From the NCBI RefSeq assembly GCF_024218775.1, contig NZ_CP100404.1:1488001-1552000 (forward strand): a DNA stretch of 64,000 nucleotides, written 5' to 3'. The stretch is from Haloarcula marina (lineage in GTDB: Archaea; Halobacteriota; Halobacteria; Halobacteriales; Haloarculaceae). A model generated the notes under the pieces. The model was not told the DNA's origin. It made no database searches and saw only the letters and a list, made by a program, of their open reading frames with translations. Shown one piece after another: positions 25,499 to 32,632 of the stretch. The stretch's first letter is position 1. The number at the start of each line of letters is the position of its first letter. The position numbers and the translations under genes are program-made.

Positions 25499-26550
25499 GG
25501 CCGGTCACGCGCCGATGCGTCGGTGCTGTCTGTTGCCACCTGCTCGCCCAGCAGACGGTCGTACACTGCCGCGAAGCGAGCGCGAACGTCGGCCATCGGT
25601 ATCCCCGCCCTGTCGGCCAGCGCGAGGGCACCACCCATCCCCGCGCCTTCCTTGGCTTCACCGGCCACGAAGCGCTCCATCCCGACGTGGTCGCTCTGTT
25701 CGAACCCGGGGTCGGTCACGGTCACGTCGAGGTCCAAGGCGGCCGCGCTCTCCCGGAACGTGGCCGTCTCGTCGTCGGCGACGTAGGCCGTCGTCGCCAC
25801 GCCCAGTCGCCCCTCGTAGCCAGCGTGGCGGACCAGCGCGGCGGCGGCAATCTGCTGGGTCCCGCCCGCCAGCGTCACGGGCGTATCTGATTCGACGGCC
25901 CCCACCGTCATGCCCGCCAGCGTCGCCAACACCGGGTCGCCCATCCGCCGGACCGCCCGCTTCGGGTCTCCGGCCGCGTCGCCCGGTTCGAGCGAACTGG
26001 CCGCCAACCCCTCGTCGACGACGCGCTCTTTCTGCCCCGTCGGGTTCGACGGCAGCGACGAGGAGACCATCGCGTCCTCGCCGAGGGCGCGCAAGACGCC
26101 CAGCGCCGTCGTCGTTCCACCGGGAATCGTCTCCGCCAGCCACACCTCGTCGGCCGGGAGCGCGCGCCCGAACTGCCGGGCCGCCTCGAACGCGCCGTGG
26201 GCCGTCGGGACGGGGTCCTGTTCGGCGATGTCGCGGCCGACGCCCGCGCCCACCGACACCGTCGGCGCACCCGTCGGGTCCGCGAGGCCGCCGTCGACGA
26301 CCACCGTCTCGAACCCGAGCAGTTCCCTGACCGCGCGGGTCACCAGCGCAGGGGTCGGACACCCTGTCGGACTCACCGGCACCGCGTCGGCCCGAACCGG
26401 CCGCCCGTACGTAATCACCTCCGCGTCGGCCCCGGGCGTCTGATTCATCAACTCTGGGTCCGCGCCCGCCGCGCTGATACCGTCTCTCCGCGCCGTCTCC
26501 GTCGTCCCCCCGACGAGGACGACTCGCGTTCCGTCGGGCGACTGTTCCAT
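25495..26550 (-). CDS. cobT: CobT-family nicotinate mononucleotide-base phosphoribosyltransferase
   Basis: 351 residues from the ATG at 26550. The sequence matches the archaeal CobT-like family (UPF0284 type), with VLVGGTTETARRDGISAAG, GAPTVSVGAGVGRDI and ETIPGGTTTALGVLRALG. It is expected to activate the lower-ligand base to an alpha-ribotide for cobamide assembly. A TATA-like ataaagtg on this strand at 26582-26575 lies about 29 bases before 26550, supporting this start over an upstream ATG four codons earlier. First gene of the cobT-cbiA operon. Confidence 0.9.
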   Translation of the reverse strand: MEQSPDGTRVVLVGGTTETARRDGISAAGADPELMNQTPGADAEVITYGRPVRADAVPVSPTGCPTPALVTRAVRELLGFETVVVDGGLADPTGAPTVSVGAGVGRDIAEQDPVPTAHGAFEAARQFGRALPADEVWLAETIPGGTTTALGVLRALGEDAMVSSSLPSNPTGQKERVVDEGLAASSLEPGDAAGDPKRAVRRMGDPVLATLAGMTVGAVESDTPVTLAGGTQQIAAAALVRHAGYEGRLGVATTAYVADDETATFRESAAALDLDVTVTDPGFEQSDHVGMERFVAGEAKEGAGMGGALALADRAGIPMADVRARFAAVYDRLLGEQVATDSTDASARDRP

Positions 26551-26574
26551 ACAGAGTTGCACTACTGCAAGCCC

Positions 26575-26630
26575 ACTTTATCCCATCGGTGCGTTGCGGC
26601 GACACCGGGACGCTGGGCGCATGATTTAAG
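26575..26630. promoter_or_regulatory. Divergent promoter pair, cobT and small Cys protein
   Basis: Minus-strand TATA (complement of cactttat, 26575-26582) serves cobT. A plus-strand gatttaag at 26623-26630 is 28 or so bases before the ATG at 26654. Both are spaced for leaderless transcripts. Confidence 0.5.
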
Positions 26631-26653
26631 CGATACGACCTGCGACTCGGTGT

Positions 26654-26878
26654 ATGGAGGACTTCGACGAACTCGTCTCGTCGCTGACGCCACGCGAGGA
26701 CAACGAGGCCATCAAGTCGTACCAGAACACCACCGCCGTCGCCTGTCCGGCCTGCGAAAAGCCGTTCGACGACATGGTCGTCTGCAAGGAGACGTTCACC
26801 TCGCTCAATCTCGACTTCGAGATGGACCTCTGTACGACCATCCACGACGACAGCGTCGTGCTGTTTACGCACAAGTAG
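26654..26878 (+). CDS. Small haloarchaeal CxxC protein (74 aa)
   Basis: 74 residues, MEDFDELVSSLTPREDNEA at the start. A single CPAC pair near residue 31, a third Cys (VVCKET) and a fourth (DLCTT) could complete a zinc site. The rest reads as beta strands ending DDSVVLFTHK. No function recognised. Leaderless start supported by the TATA at 26623. Confidence 0.7.
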   Translation: MEDFDELVSSLTPREDNEAIKSYQNTTAVACPACEKPFDDMVVCKETFTSLNLDFEMDLCTTIHDDSVVLFTHK

Positions 26879-26896
26879 AGCCGCGTTTTTCCGAGG

Positions 26897-27132
26897 CACG
26901 GGACCGGATTTGAACCGAGCGGAGACGGTCGGCCTCGCGTCGGTCGGCCGCTGCGACTCCTCGGGTTCAGAATCCGCTCGTTTCGATTGCTGCTGCTCGC
27001 GGGTTTGCTCGCAGCAGCAATGCGCGGGACCGGATTTGAACCGGAGCAAGAAATGCTCGCTCACATTCGTTCGCTGCGCCTTACTTGCAGGGTTCAAGTC
27101 GGTCCTGCTCTTCGCTCACTTCGTTCGCTCAT
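26897..27132 (-). repeat. tRNA-3'-end repeat array downstream of tRNA-Leu
   Basis: Read in tRNA direction, the tRNA 3' end is followed by two units, each ending in a copy of the tRNA 3' end. One copy, at 27021-27044, is identical to the tRNA for 24 bases including T-arm and acceptor. The other, at 26897-26917, keeps 19 identical bases. Unit lengths are about 112 and 124 bp. The second unit begins with a perfect 10-bp hairpin (ttgctgctgc/gcagcagcaa, 26987-27020) and contains a core complementary to ctgcgactcctcgggttcag (26951-26970). Spacer motifs of the gcgaacgaagtgagcga type occur at 27054-27074 and 27111-27130. The same parts occur downstream of tRNA-Gly at 60945-61074. Confidence 0.75.
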
Positions 27133-27215
27133 GCGCGGGACCGGATTTGAACCGGCGGACCCCTACGGGATAGCGTCCTAAGCGCTACGCCTTTTCCTGG
27201 CTCGGCAACCCGCGC
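27133..27215 (-). tRNA. tRNA-Leu (anticodon UAG)
   Basis: 83-base class II tRNA on the minus strand. The acceptor stem GCGCGGG pairs with CCCGCGC, followed by discriminator A; CCA is not encoded. The anticodon stem TAGCG/CGCTA holds the loop CTTAGGA, giving anticodon TAG, which reads CUA leucine codons. A long variable arm (TCCCGTAGGGGTCCG) and the T-loop TTCAAAT are clear. No intron is seen. Its 3' end is duplicated downstream. Confidence 0.93.
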
Positions 27216-27301
27216 GCACTCCTCCGTTTCCACGAAATCGTCATGAACCCTTCGCTTGCGGGCGACGAAGCTTTAGGTAGGTCGGGGAACAACCGCCGTG
27301 C

Positions 27302-27610
27302 ATGTATCGGGCCAGCGACCGGGTCGAACAGGAGACGTGGCTTGCGGAAATCGAGGCGGCCGCCGAGACGCTGGACCTCGGGACACAGGCCCGGTCGCAC
27401 GCCGTCGACCTCTTTCTCTCGACACTCCCCGACGAGGACCGGTCGAAGCGCGCGTCGATGGCGGCGAGCGTTTACGTCGGCGCACTCGTCGCGGGCGAAG
27501 AGCGCTCGCAGACCGCCGTCGCCGACGCGACAGACGTGTCTCGGCTGACGATTCAGCAGCGGTGGAAAGACCTCTTAGAGAGCGTCGGTCTGGAAGCGCC
27601 GAACTGGTGA
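27302..27610 (+). CDS. TFB-like single cyclin-repeat protein
   Basis: 102 residues. The stretch MAASVYVGALVAGEERSQ, followed by TAVADATDVSRLTIQQRWKDL, closely resembles the second cyclin repeat of archaeal TFB, including the recognition helix that reads the BRE. The zinc ribbon, B-reader/finger and the first cyclin repeat of a full TFB are absent, so it cannot recruit RNA polymerase in the normal way. It may be a DNA-binding regulator or TFB competitor (inference). Its last codons (GLEAPNW and stop) are encoded by the first copy of a 30-bp tandem repeat. Confidence 0.78.
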   Translation: MYRASDRVEQETWLAEIEAAAETLDLGTQARSHAVDLFLSTLPDEDRSKRASMAASVYVGALVAGEERSQTAVADATDVSRLTIQQRWKDLLESVGLEAPNW

Positions 27611-27706
27611 CTACGAGGTCTGGAAGCGCCGAACTGGTGACTACGAGGTCTGGAAGCGCCGAACTGGTGACTACGAGGTCTGGAAGCGCCGAACTGGTGA
27701 CTACGA
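27587..27706. repeat. Four perfect 30-bp tandem repeats spanning two stop codons
   Basis: The 30-bp unit begins ggtctggaagcgccgaactg and ends gtgactacga. It occurs four times without change at 27587, 27617, 27647 and 27677. A fifth copy decays after about four bases. The TGA of the TFB-like gene is in copy 1. The TAG of coaD, on the other strand, is in the last bases of copy 4. There are no spacers, so this is not CRISPR. Because 30 is a multiple of 3, every copy repeats the same in-frame stop. Confidence 0.95.
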
Positions 27707-28189
27707 GGGCTGGCCGCGCCCTTCTCGCTCGGGCGTGAGGTTCCCGTGTTCGTCGATTTCGCCGTTGACGATACGCGTCGAGGAGATGATGTCGCCGTCG
27801 TCGGCGTAGACGTGCGGGACGACGACAATCTCCAGTTCGTCGTGGCCGCGGTCGCGCCGGATTTCGTTGATGCGTTTGCCGCCGGTTTCCGTCTCGGGCG
27901 AGACGACGAGGGCGTCGAACTGCGCCTCCGTGGCGATGCCGGTCGGTTCGGAGAGTTCGCGTATCTCCCAGGACTGGTCGTACTGCGCGCCGAGGCGTTC
28001 CAGTTCGTCGGCGAGGGCCGCCCGGCGGTCGGCGTAGGGTTGGACGTACCGGTTGTCCTGGCGGGTCTTCGGCGCGAGGTCGTCACTGGTGAGTCCGACA
28101 GTTACATCGCCGAGTTCGAACGCGCGCTCGAACAGCGCGCGGTGCCCGTCGTGGATGGGGTCGAACGTACCCCCCAGCGCGACCTTCAT
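27701..28189 (-). CDS. coaD: Phosphopantetheine adenylyltransferase, archaeal type
   Basis: 162 residues from the ATG at 28189 (MKVALGGTFDPIHDGH). GGTFDPIHDGH is the nucleotidyltransferase HxGH-type site and IISSTRI is the second ATP-binding motif. The enzyme makes dephospho-CoA from 4'-phosphopantetheine and ATP. The frame is open 15 codons further up, but this adds a polar segment not seen in the family. The C-terminal tail after VNGEIDEHGNLTP is short and its stop is inside the 30-bp repeat array. Confidence 0.9.
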   Translation of the reverse strand: MKVALGGTFDPIHDGHRALFERAFELGDVTVGLTSDDLAPKTRQDNRYVQPYADRRAALADELERLGAQYDQSWEIRELSEPTGIATEAQFDALVVSPETETGGKRINEIRRDRGHDELEIVVVPHVYADDGDIISSTRIVNGEIDEHGNLTPEREGRGQPS

Positions 28190-28288
28190 ATCCCGGGCAA
28201 CGGTGTGGTCTGATTTAGTGGTGTCGTCTTTCACAACCTTCGAGGACGCCTCACACGGTCCGTCCGGAACCGAGAGACGGCGGCCGAT

Positions 28289-28807
28289 TCACTCCTCTTC
28301 GTCGTCGCTCTCGTCGTCGTCGGCGTCTTCGACGGATATCGTGACCGGTTCGCCGCCGTCGTCGCCCGACGGGGTGTAGTCGTTGCCGCCGAGGTGGTCG
28401 TCGAGGTTGAAGACGGTGTTCAGTTCGGCCTGCACGTCGCCGACGATGTTGTTGACGAGTTCGCTGGGCGGAATCGCGCTGTACTCGTATGGGTTGTTGC
28501 CCGCGCCGTCGCTCTCGCGTTTCTTGCGCGTGACTTTCCCTTCGTCGTGGAGCGCCGCGAGGGCTTCGCGTACGGTACTCGGGTAGAGGCCGGTCGCCTC
28601 CGAAATCTCGTCGCTGGTGCTGTCGGGGTGTTGGCGGAGGCTGACGTAGATGCGCGCACGCGTCTCCGTGTCGAGGACCCACGCGAGCAAGTCGACGATG
28701 CCCTCGTCGAACTGTTCGACCGCGCGGTCGGCTTCCTGTTCGAGGCGCTCCCGAACGTCTCCGTTCTCGTCGAGGTCGTCGTCGTAGTGGTCGTCGTCGG
28801 AAGACAT
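28289..28807 (-). CDS. Winged-helix transcriptional regulator, acidic tail
   Basis: 172 residues. A run of Asp at the N-terminus precedes a winged HTH at about 42-100 (ETRARIYVSLRQHPDSTSDE, then ISEATGLYPSTVREALAALHDEG). A conserved-looking segment (IPPSELVNNIVGDVQAELNTVF) follows, then an Asp/Glu tail. It resembles haloarchaeal ArsR/TrmB-like regulators; the target genes are unknown. A 500-bp gene-free, A/T-richer region lies upstream. Confidence 0.8.
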   Translation of the reverse strand: MSSDDDHYDDDLDENGDVRERLEQEADRAVEQFDEGIVDLLAWVLDTETRARIYVSLRQHPDSTSDEISEATGLYPSTVREALAALHDEGKVTRKKRESDGAGNNPYEYSAIPPSELVNNIVGDVQAELNTVFNLDDHLGGNDYTPSGDDGGEPVTISVEDADDDESDDEEE

Positions 28808-29303
28808 GCGTTGTCTCTGTGAGGACGAAAGCGATTGCCGGATAAAAACCTTGGCTCGATGTCTCGTTTTGCGCGGACTCGACTCGGGTCGCCGACCCGT
28901 CGGTGTACCCCGCCGAGGCTCTCACTATCTCGCAAACACCGACGATATCGGTCAGTTTCGCTTTTCGTTCCTGTCGTTTCAGGTCGCCTGAATATAAAGT
29001 GGGTGAAAATCGGGGTTCCAATATCGGTTCTGAGAGCGACCGAGGGGTATTTTATCGTCGTCGTCACAAGAAACAGTCGTCGCACGGCATGGCTAATTAA
29101 CCGTTATAATCGGTTGATGGAAGGTGCGTTTTCGTCGGGAACGAACCCGCGAAACGCGGTGCTGTGGGACTGCAGACTGCCTGACTGGCAAAAGGTGTGG
29201 AGACGGTGTGGGGGCATCGTCAAATAGTGGTGGCAACCGAAGCATTTCGCCCGAAACCGGCGACGGGTCGGCCGCCGACGGTTTCTTCGCTTTCTTCGGG
29301 CCT
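28808..29303. other. Gene-free, A/T-richer intergenic stretch
   Basis: About 500 bp without a convincing gene. It is less GC-rich than its surroundings, especially 28975-29130. It contains a small inverted repeat, aaccg-ttataat-cggtt, at 29099-29115, which could be an operator, and A/T tracts usable as promoters for the regulator at 28807. Open frames here lack haloarchaeal codon bias and acidic composition. Confidence 0.5.
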
Positions 29304-30386
29304 TCAGTACTGCAACAATAGCGACTCACACAGTGAGCGGACGCCCTCGTCGGCCCGAATACGTCGCTGTTTCGCGGCCCCGCTCTCCGCGTCGACGAGC
29401 GTTCTGAGGCCGTCGATACCCAAGCGGTCGCACTCCCGTTCGGCGATGTCGGTCACTGCGGCAGTCCCGCTCCCGTCGCGGGTCAGCAGTTCGGCAGACT
29501 GTCCGTGGCGTATCGCGCGCCACTTGTTCTCGTCTAAGAGTTCGCGGCGCATCGCCGCCCCCGATTCGCCGTCCTCGTAGCGGGCCGCGTAGTCCTCGAC
29601 GAGGGCGCGGACGTACTCGACGAAGGCGAGGACGCGGTCCGGGTCGGCCTGTCCGTCGGGGGCGCGCACCTCGACGGTGCCGTGGCCCGAGTGGGGCCGC
29701 ACGTCGAACCAGAGTTCGCCCCGGTCGTCGATGCTCCCGCTCTCGACCATCCGCGTCTCGTAGGCCTCGAAGGCGGCGTAGTCCTCGAACGCCGTGGGAA
29801 TCCCGGTGTTCGGCAGCGCCTCGAAAATCTTCGCGCGAGCGGACTGGAGGCCCGTGTCGAAGCCGTTCCAGTACGGGGAGTTCGCCGACAGCGCGAGCAT
29901 CAGCGGCACGTGCCAGCGGAGTTCGTTGGCGATCCAGACCGCCGCGTCCGGGTCGTCGACGCCCACGTGGACGTGCAGGCCCGCCGTCGTGTTGCGGTGC
30001 TGTGGGTACTGGATGCGGTCGAGTTGCGCCCGATAGCGCGGCTTCTCGGCGTGTTCGAGTTCGCGCCACTTCGCCAGCGGGTGCAGGCCCGCGGCGGCGA
30101 TGCCGAACCCGTTTCGGTCGGCGTGGTCGGCGAGCGCTTCCCGCACCGCGAGCAACTGCTCGCGGGCGTCGGTCGGGTCCTCGATGAGCGGCGTCTGCGT
30201 CTCGATGACGCACTTGAACAGTTCGTGGTCGAGTCGTCCCGCCAGCAGTTCGGGCGGGTCGGACTCGTAGACGAGTTCGTCCGTTCCCGAAGTGGGCCGA
30301 CCGTACTCGTCTACGACGTAGAACTCCTCTTCGATGCCCAACGTTCCCATCCGGGTGAAGTTCTCGGGAGACCCCGTCTCGTCCAT
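29304..30386 (-). CDS. gshA: Glutamate-cysteine ligase GshA (GCS2 family)
   Basis: 360 residues from the ATG at 30386. The opening [14 protein letters not shown] is the GCS2 family signature, [20 protein letters not shown] contains the ATP/metal-binding His residues, and [21 protein letters not shown] is a later family block. It makes gamma-glutamylcysteine, the main low-molecular-weight thiol of haloarchaea, which lack glutathione. A TATA-like ctttag on this strand near 30415 is about 30 bases before 30386, supporting this start over 30428. The upstream neighbour flpA is 55 bp away. Confidence 0.92.
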   Translation of the reverse strand: MDETGSPENFTRMGTLGIEEEFYVVDEYGRPTSGTDELVYESDPPELLAGRLDHELFKCVIETQTPLIEDPTDAREQLLAVREALADHADRNGFGIAAAGLHPLAKWRELEHAEKPRYRAQLDRIQYPQHRNTTAGLHVHVGVDDPDAAVWIANELRWHVPLMLALSANSPYWNGFDTGLQSARAKIFEALPNTGIPTAFEDYAAFEAYETRMVESGSIDDRGELWFDVRPHSGHGTVEVRAPDGQADPDRVLAFVEYVRALVEDYAARYEDGESGAAMRRELLDENKWRAIRHGQSAELLTRDGSGTAAVTDIAERECDRLGIDGLRTLVDAESGAAKQRRIRADEGVRSLCESLLLQY

Positions 30387-30441
30387 CGACCGAAACATCG
30401 CAAGGGACCCGCTAAAGCCTTCCGTCACCCGACGACGGCGG

Positions 30442-31074
30442 TCACTCGGACAGCGGGCGGGCCACCACCGCGAGGTGGTCGTCGTGGTACGGCGTGAGGC
30501 GTTCGGTCGCCAGAATCTCGTAGCCCTCTTCGATGTCCGCGAGAACGTCGTCGAACACGTCGACCGGGTCCGCGGTCACGTCCTCGCTGCGTGCCTTGAT
30601 TGCCGCCAGCAAGCGCCCGTCGTCGCCGAGGAACCGCCGATTGAGCGTCGCCACGCGCCCCTGTCCTCTGGTCGCCACGTCTTGTACGAGCACGTCGACC
30701 GGTTCGACGACGTGGGCGTACGTCTCCGGTTTGCGGGCGTCCTTGAGCAACGGAAAGAGGTTCGCCCGTCGTTCGGCGACCCCGAGCAGGTCCCGCGTCG
30801 GCCGCGGCGCGAACTCCACGGCGTACGTCGGGCCGCCGAAGTCGGCGACGTGGCTCACCGTCGTCCCGGCGGCCGCGCCGAGGTACAGCGTCGTCTGCCC
30901 GGCGCTGAGGCCGGTTTCCATCCCGAGTTCGAGCATCGCGCCGAGTTTCGAGCGATGGGGGTCCCAGCGCCGCCACTCGCCGTCTGTTCGCTCGCCGTAC
31001 TCGGGATGGCCCCTCGTGGCGATACTGGTGGTCCCGCCGAAGTCGTGGCGTTCGACGCCGTCGGGGAGGGTCAT
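30442..31074 (-). CDS. flpA: Fibrillarin-like rRNA/tRNA 2'-O-methyltransferase
   Basis: 210 residues. A class I SAM methyltransferase with [20 protein letters not shown] as the SAM-binding glycine loop, YAVEFAPRP and [11 protein letters not shown]. The N-terminal [15 protein letters not shown] is typical of archaeal fibrillarin. With Nop5 and L7Ae it forms the C/D-box guide RNP that 2'-O-methylates rRNA and tRNA. Its ATG overlaps the nop5 stop codon by 4 bp, so the RNP subunits are translationally coupled. Confidence 0.95.
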   Translation of the reverse strand: MTLPDGVERHDFGGTTSIATRGHPEYGERTDGEWRRWDPHRSKLGAMLELGMETGLSAGQTTLYLGAAAGTTVSHVADFGGPTYAVEFAPRPTRDLLGVAERRANLFPLLKDARKPETYAHVVEPVDVLVQDVATRGQGRVATLNRRFLGDDGRLLAAIKARSEDVTADPVDVFDDVLADIEEGYEILATERLTPYHDDHLAVVARPLSE

Positions 31075-31907
31075 TCCTCGTCACCTCCGCGCGAGCGGAT
31101 GCGCTCGATGCGCTCGTCGAGTTCCCGCTGGAGTTCTGGCCGTCGGTCGCCGCTGTAGTGGTCGACGCGGGCCGCGATAGAGAGTTTCCCGGCGAGCGCT
31201 CGCGCGGCGGATCCGCGCTCTTCCCGGCGGGTCCCGTTGACGTATTCGTGAGTGAAGATGATGCCGTGCTTCGGTGACGGCGCGCCGCCGCTGAGGTGCG
31301 CGAACAGCGCGTCTTCTGCACCGAGGACCTGTACGGTGCCGCTGGGCTGTTTTGCGAGCGATTCGAGGCTCCCGGCCAGCGAGATGAGACGCGCCGCCAG
31401 CACCGGCCCGGCCAGCATCGAGAGGTTCGGGGCGGCCGCGGGGGCCGTCCGCTCGATGTAGGCCCGCAGGTCCTCGGCTTCGTCGGCCAGCGCGGCGGTC
31501 CGGTCGGCGAGCGAGCGGAGCGCTTCGTCGCCCTCGTCCGTCGTCTCGCGCGCGCTCAGTTCGCGGGCGTACGCGACGCCGGTCCCGCTCTCGCCGTATC
31601 GGCTTCCGGCCCACTCGGCGACGCGTTCGGCCAGTTCGTTGGCCGTCCGCTCGCAGTCGGCCATCGCCCGGACGGCGTGGACGAGTTGCTGGTCGTCGGC
31701 CGTCTCTCGCTCGTGGACGGCGGCCGCCGTCGCCGCCGTCGCGGCCGCGTGCAGTCGGTCGTAGTAATCGGCTTCGTCCGCGGCGAACCCGGACGCGACG
31801 GCCTCGGTCGGCCAATCGCCCGGTGCGTCGGCCCGCCCCGTCCTGATTCGGTCGGCGGCGGCCGCCTCGTCGTCGGGGTCTAGCCCCGCGAACCACCCGT
31901 CTGTCAT
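31071..31907 (-). CDS. nop5: Nop5/Nop56-58 family C/D-box RNP protein (short form)
   Basis: 278 residues from the ATG at 31907. The N-terminal domain contacts fibrillarin, and a coiled-coil of about residues 65-150 mediates dimerisation. The Nop domain is unmistakable: APNLSMLAGPVLAARLISLA and QVLGAEDALFAHLSGGAPSP. It lacks the long Lys-rich C-terminal tail of many homologues and ends soon after a short charged helix. It bridges L7Ae-bound guide RNA and FlpA. Operon nop5-flpA. Confidence 0.93.
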   Translation of the reverse strand: MTDGWFAGLDPDDEAAAADRIRTGRADAPGDWPTEAVASGFAADEADYYDRLHAAATAATAAAVHERETADDQQLVHAVRAMADCERTANELAERVAEWAGSRYGESGTGVAYARELSARETTDEGDEALRSLADRTAALADEAEDLRAYIERTAPAAAPNLSMLAGPVLAARLISLAGSLESLAKQPSGTVQVLGAEDALFAHLSGGAPSPKHGIIFTHEYVNGTRREERGSAARALAGKLSIAARVDHYSGDRRPELQRELDERIERIRSRGGDEE

Positions 31908-32040
31908 GGCCGAGGGTGCGTCCCCGACGCGAAAAAGCCCCGCGGTTGGTGCGTCCGGGATTCCACCTCTCTGGAATTGTGCCGAAAACAAGGGTTTCGG
32001 GCCTCCTACTGGACGATGTGCTATCACGTGTGCATACGTC

Positions 32041-32048
32041 TTTATATA
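32041..32048 (+). promoter_or_regulatory. TATA box of hsp20
   Basis: tttatata centred about 30 bases before the ATG at 32075. It is a strong, leaderless-type promoter, and 32075 is preferred over a GTG two codons upstream. Confidence 0.6.
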
Positions 32049-32074
32049 TTCACGAGATGTATTAGGTAGTGAAT

Positions 32075-32506
32075 ATGAACGACCGACGATACCCCTTCGA
32101 CAGCATGGAACGATTCTTCGACCAGATGCGACGCGACATGTTCAGCAACCGGAGCGACAGCAGCGGGCACGGCTGGCGTGACGCCGAGTTCGGTGGAGAA
32201 AGCGGCTGGGACGCCGGAATATCCATCGAGGAGACGGACGACGGCTTCGTCGTCCTCGCGGACCTCCCGGGGTTCGAGCGCGACGAACTCTCGCTCCGAC
32301 TCCACGACGACCGACTCCACCTCCGTGGTGAACACGAGGTCGGCGACGGCGCGAGTTACCGCCGCCGCACCGTCAGCGAGACGATAGACCTTCCGGCGCA
32401 CGTGGACCCCGAGCACGCGGACGCGACGTACCGCAACGGCGTCCTCGAAATCCGGTTCACCGTTGAGGACGAAGAAGACGCTGGCTCGGACATCGACATC
32501 CAGTGA
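32075..32506 (+). CDS. Small heat-shock protein, Hsp20/alpha-crystallin family
   Basis: 143 residues. The alpha-crystallin domain runs from about residue 45 to 132 (GISIEETDDGFVVLADLPGF, then the region ending YRNGVLEIRF). The N-terminal arm has MERFFDQMRRDMF, an aromatic/Arg segment usual in oligomerising sHSPs. The C-terminal IxI anchor is only weakly represented (SDIDIQ). It acts as an ATP-independent holdase in the cytosol. The strong TATA fits stress induction, though no specific heat-shock operator can be named. Confidence 0.93.
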   Translation: MNDRRYPFDSMERFFDQMRRDMFSNRSDSSGHGWRDAEFGGESGWDAGISIEETDDGFVVLADLPGFERDELSLRLHDDRLHLRGEHEVGDGASYRRRTVSETIDLPAHVDPEHADATYRNGVLEIRFTVEDEEDAGSDIDIQ

Positions 32507-32597
32507 GCACGGGCGCTTCTTCCAACCGGATGCGAATCGGACAGTAGGTTGTTGTCGGCGCGGAAACTTTTGAAAACGGTTCTATCGTGAACTTCCC

Positions 32598-32607
32598 TTA
32601 TATATTT
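32598..32607 (+). promoter_or_regulatory. TATA box of the acyl-CoA synthetase gene
   Basis: ttatatattt centred about 30 bases before the ATG at 32633, giving a near-leaderless transcript. Confidence 0.6.
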
Positions 32608-32632
32608 GGCGACGCCTGCTTAACGGGATGAC

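Noticed and set aside
26881-27132. Protein-coding frames over the tRNA-derived repeats
   Set aside because: They are formed by the repeated tRNA 3' ends and lack acidic composition and promoters.
26897-27215. Integrated virus or genomic island at tRNA-Leu
   Set aside because: The sequence between tRNA-end copies is only about 110-125 bp, with no integrase gene in the window.
27587-27706. CRISPR array
   Set aside because: Repeats are directly adjacent with no spacers, and no cas genes are present.
28835-29227. 130-codon plus-strand frame in the A/T-rich gap
   Set aside because: Basic, Arg/Ser/Trp-rich product without haloarchaeal codon bias or family resemblance.
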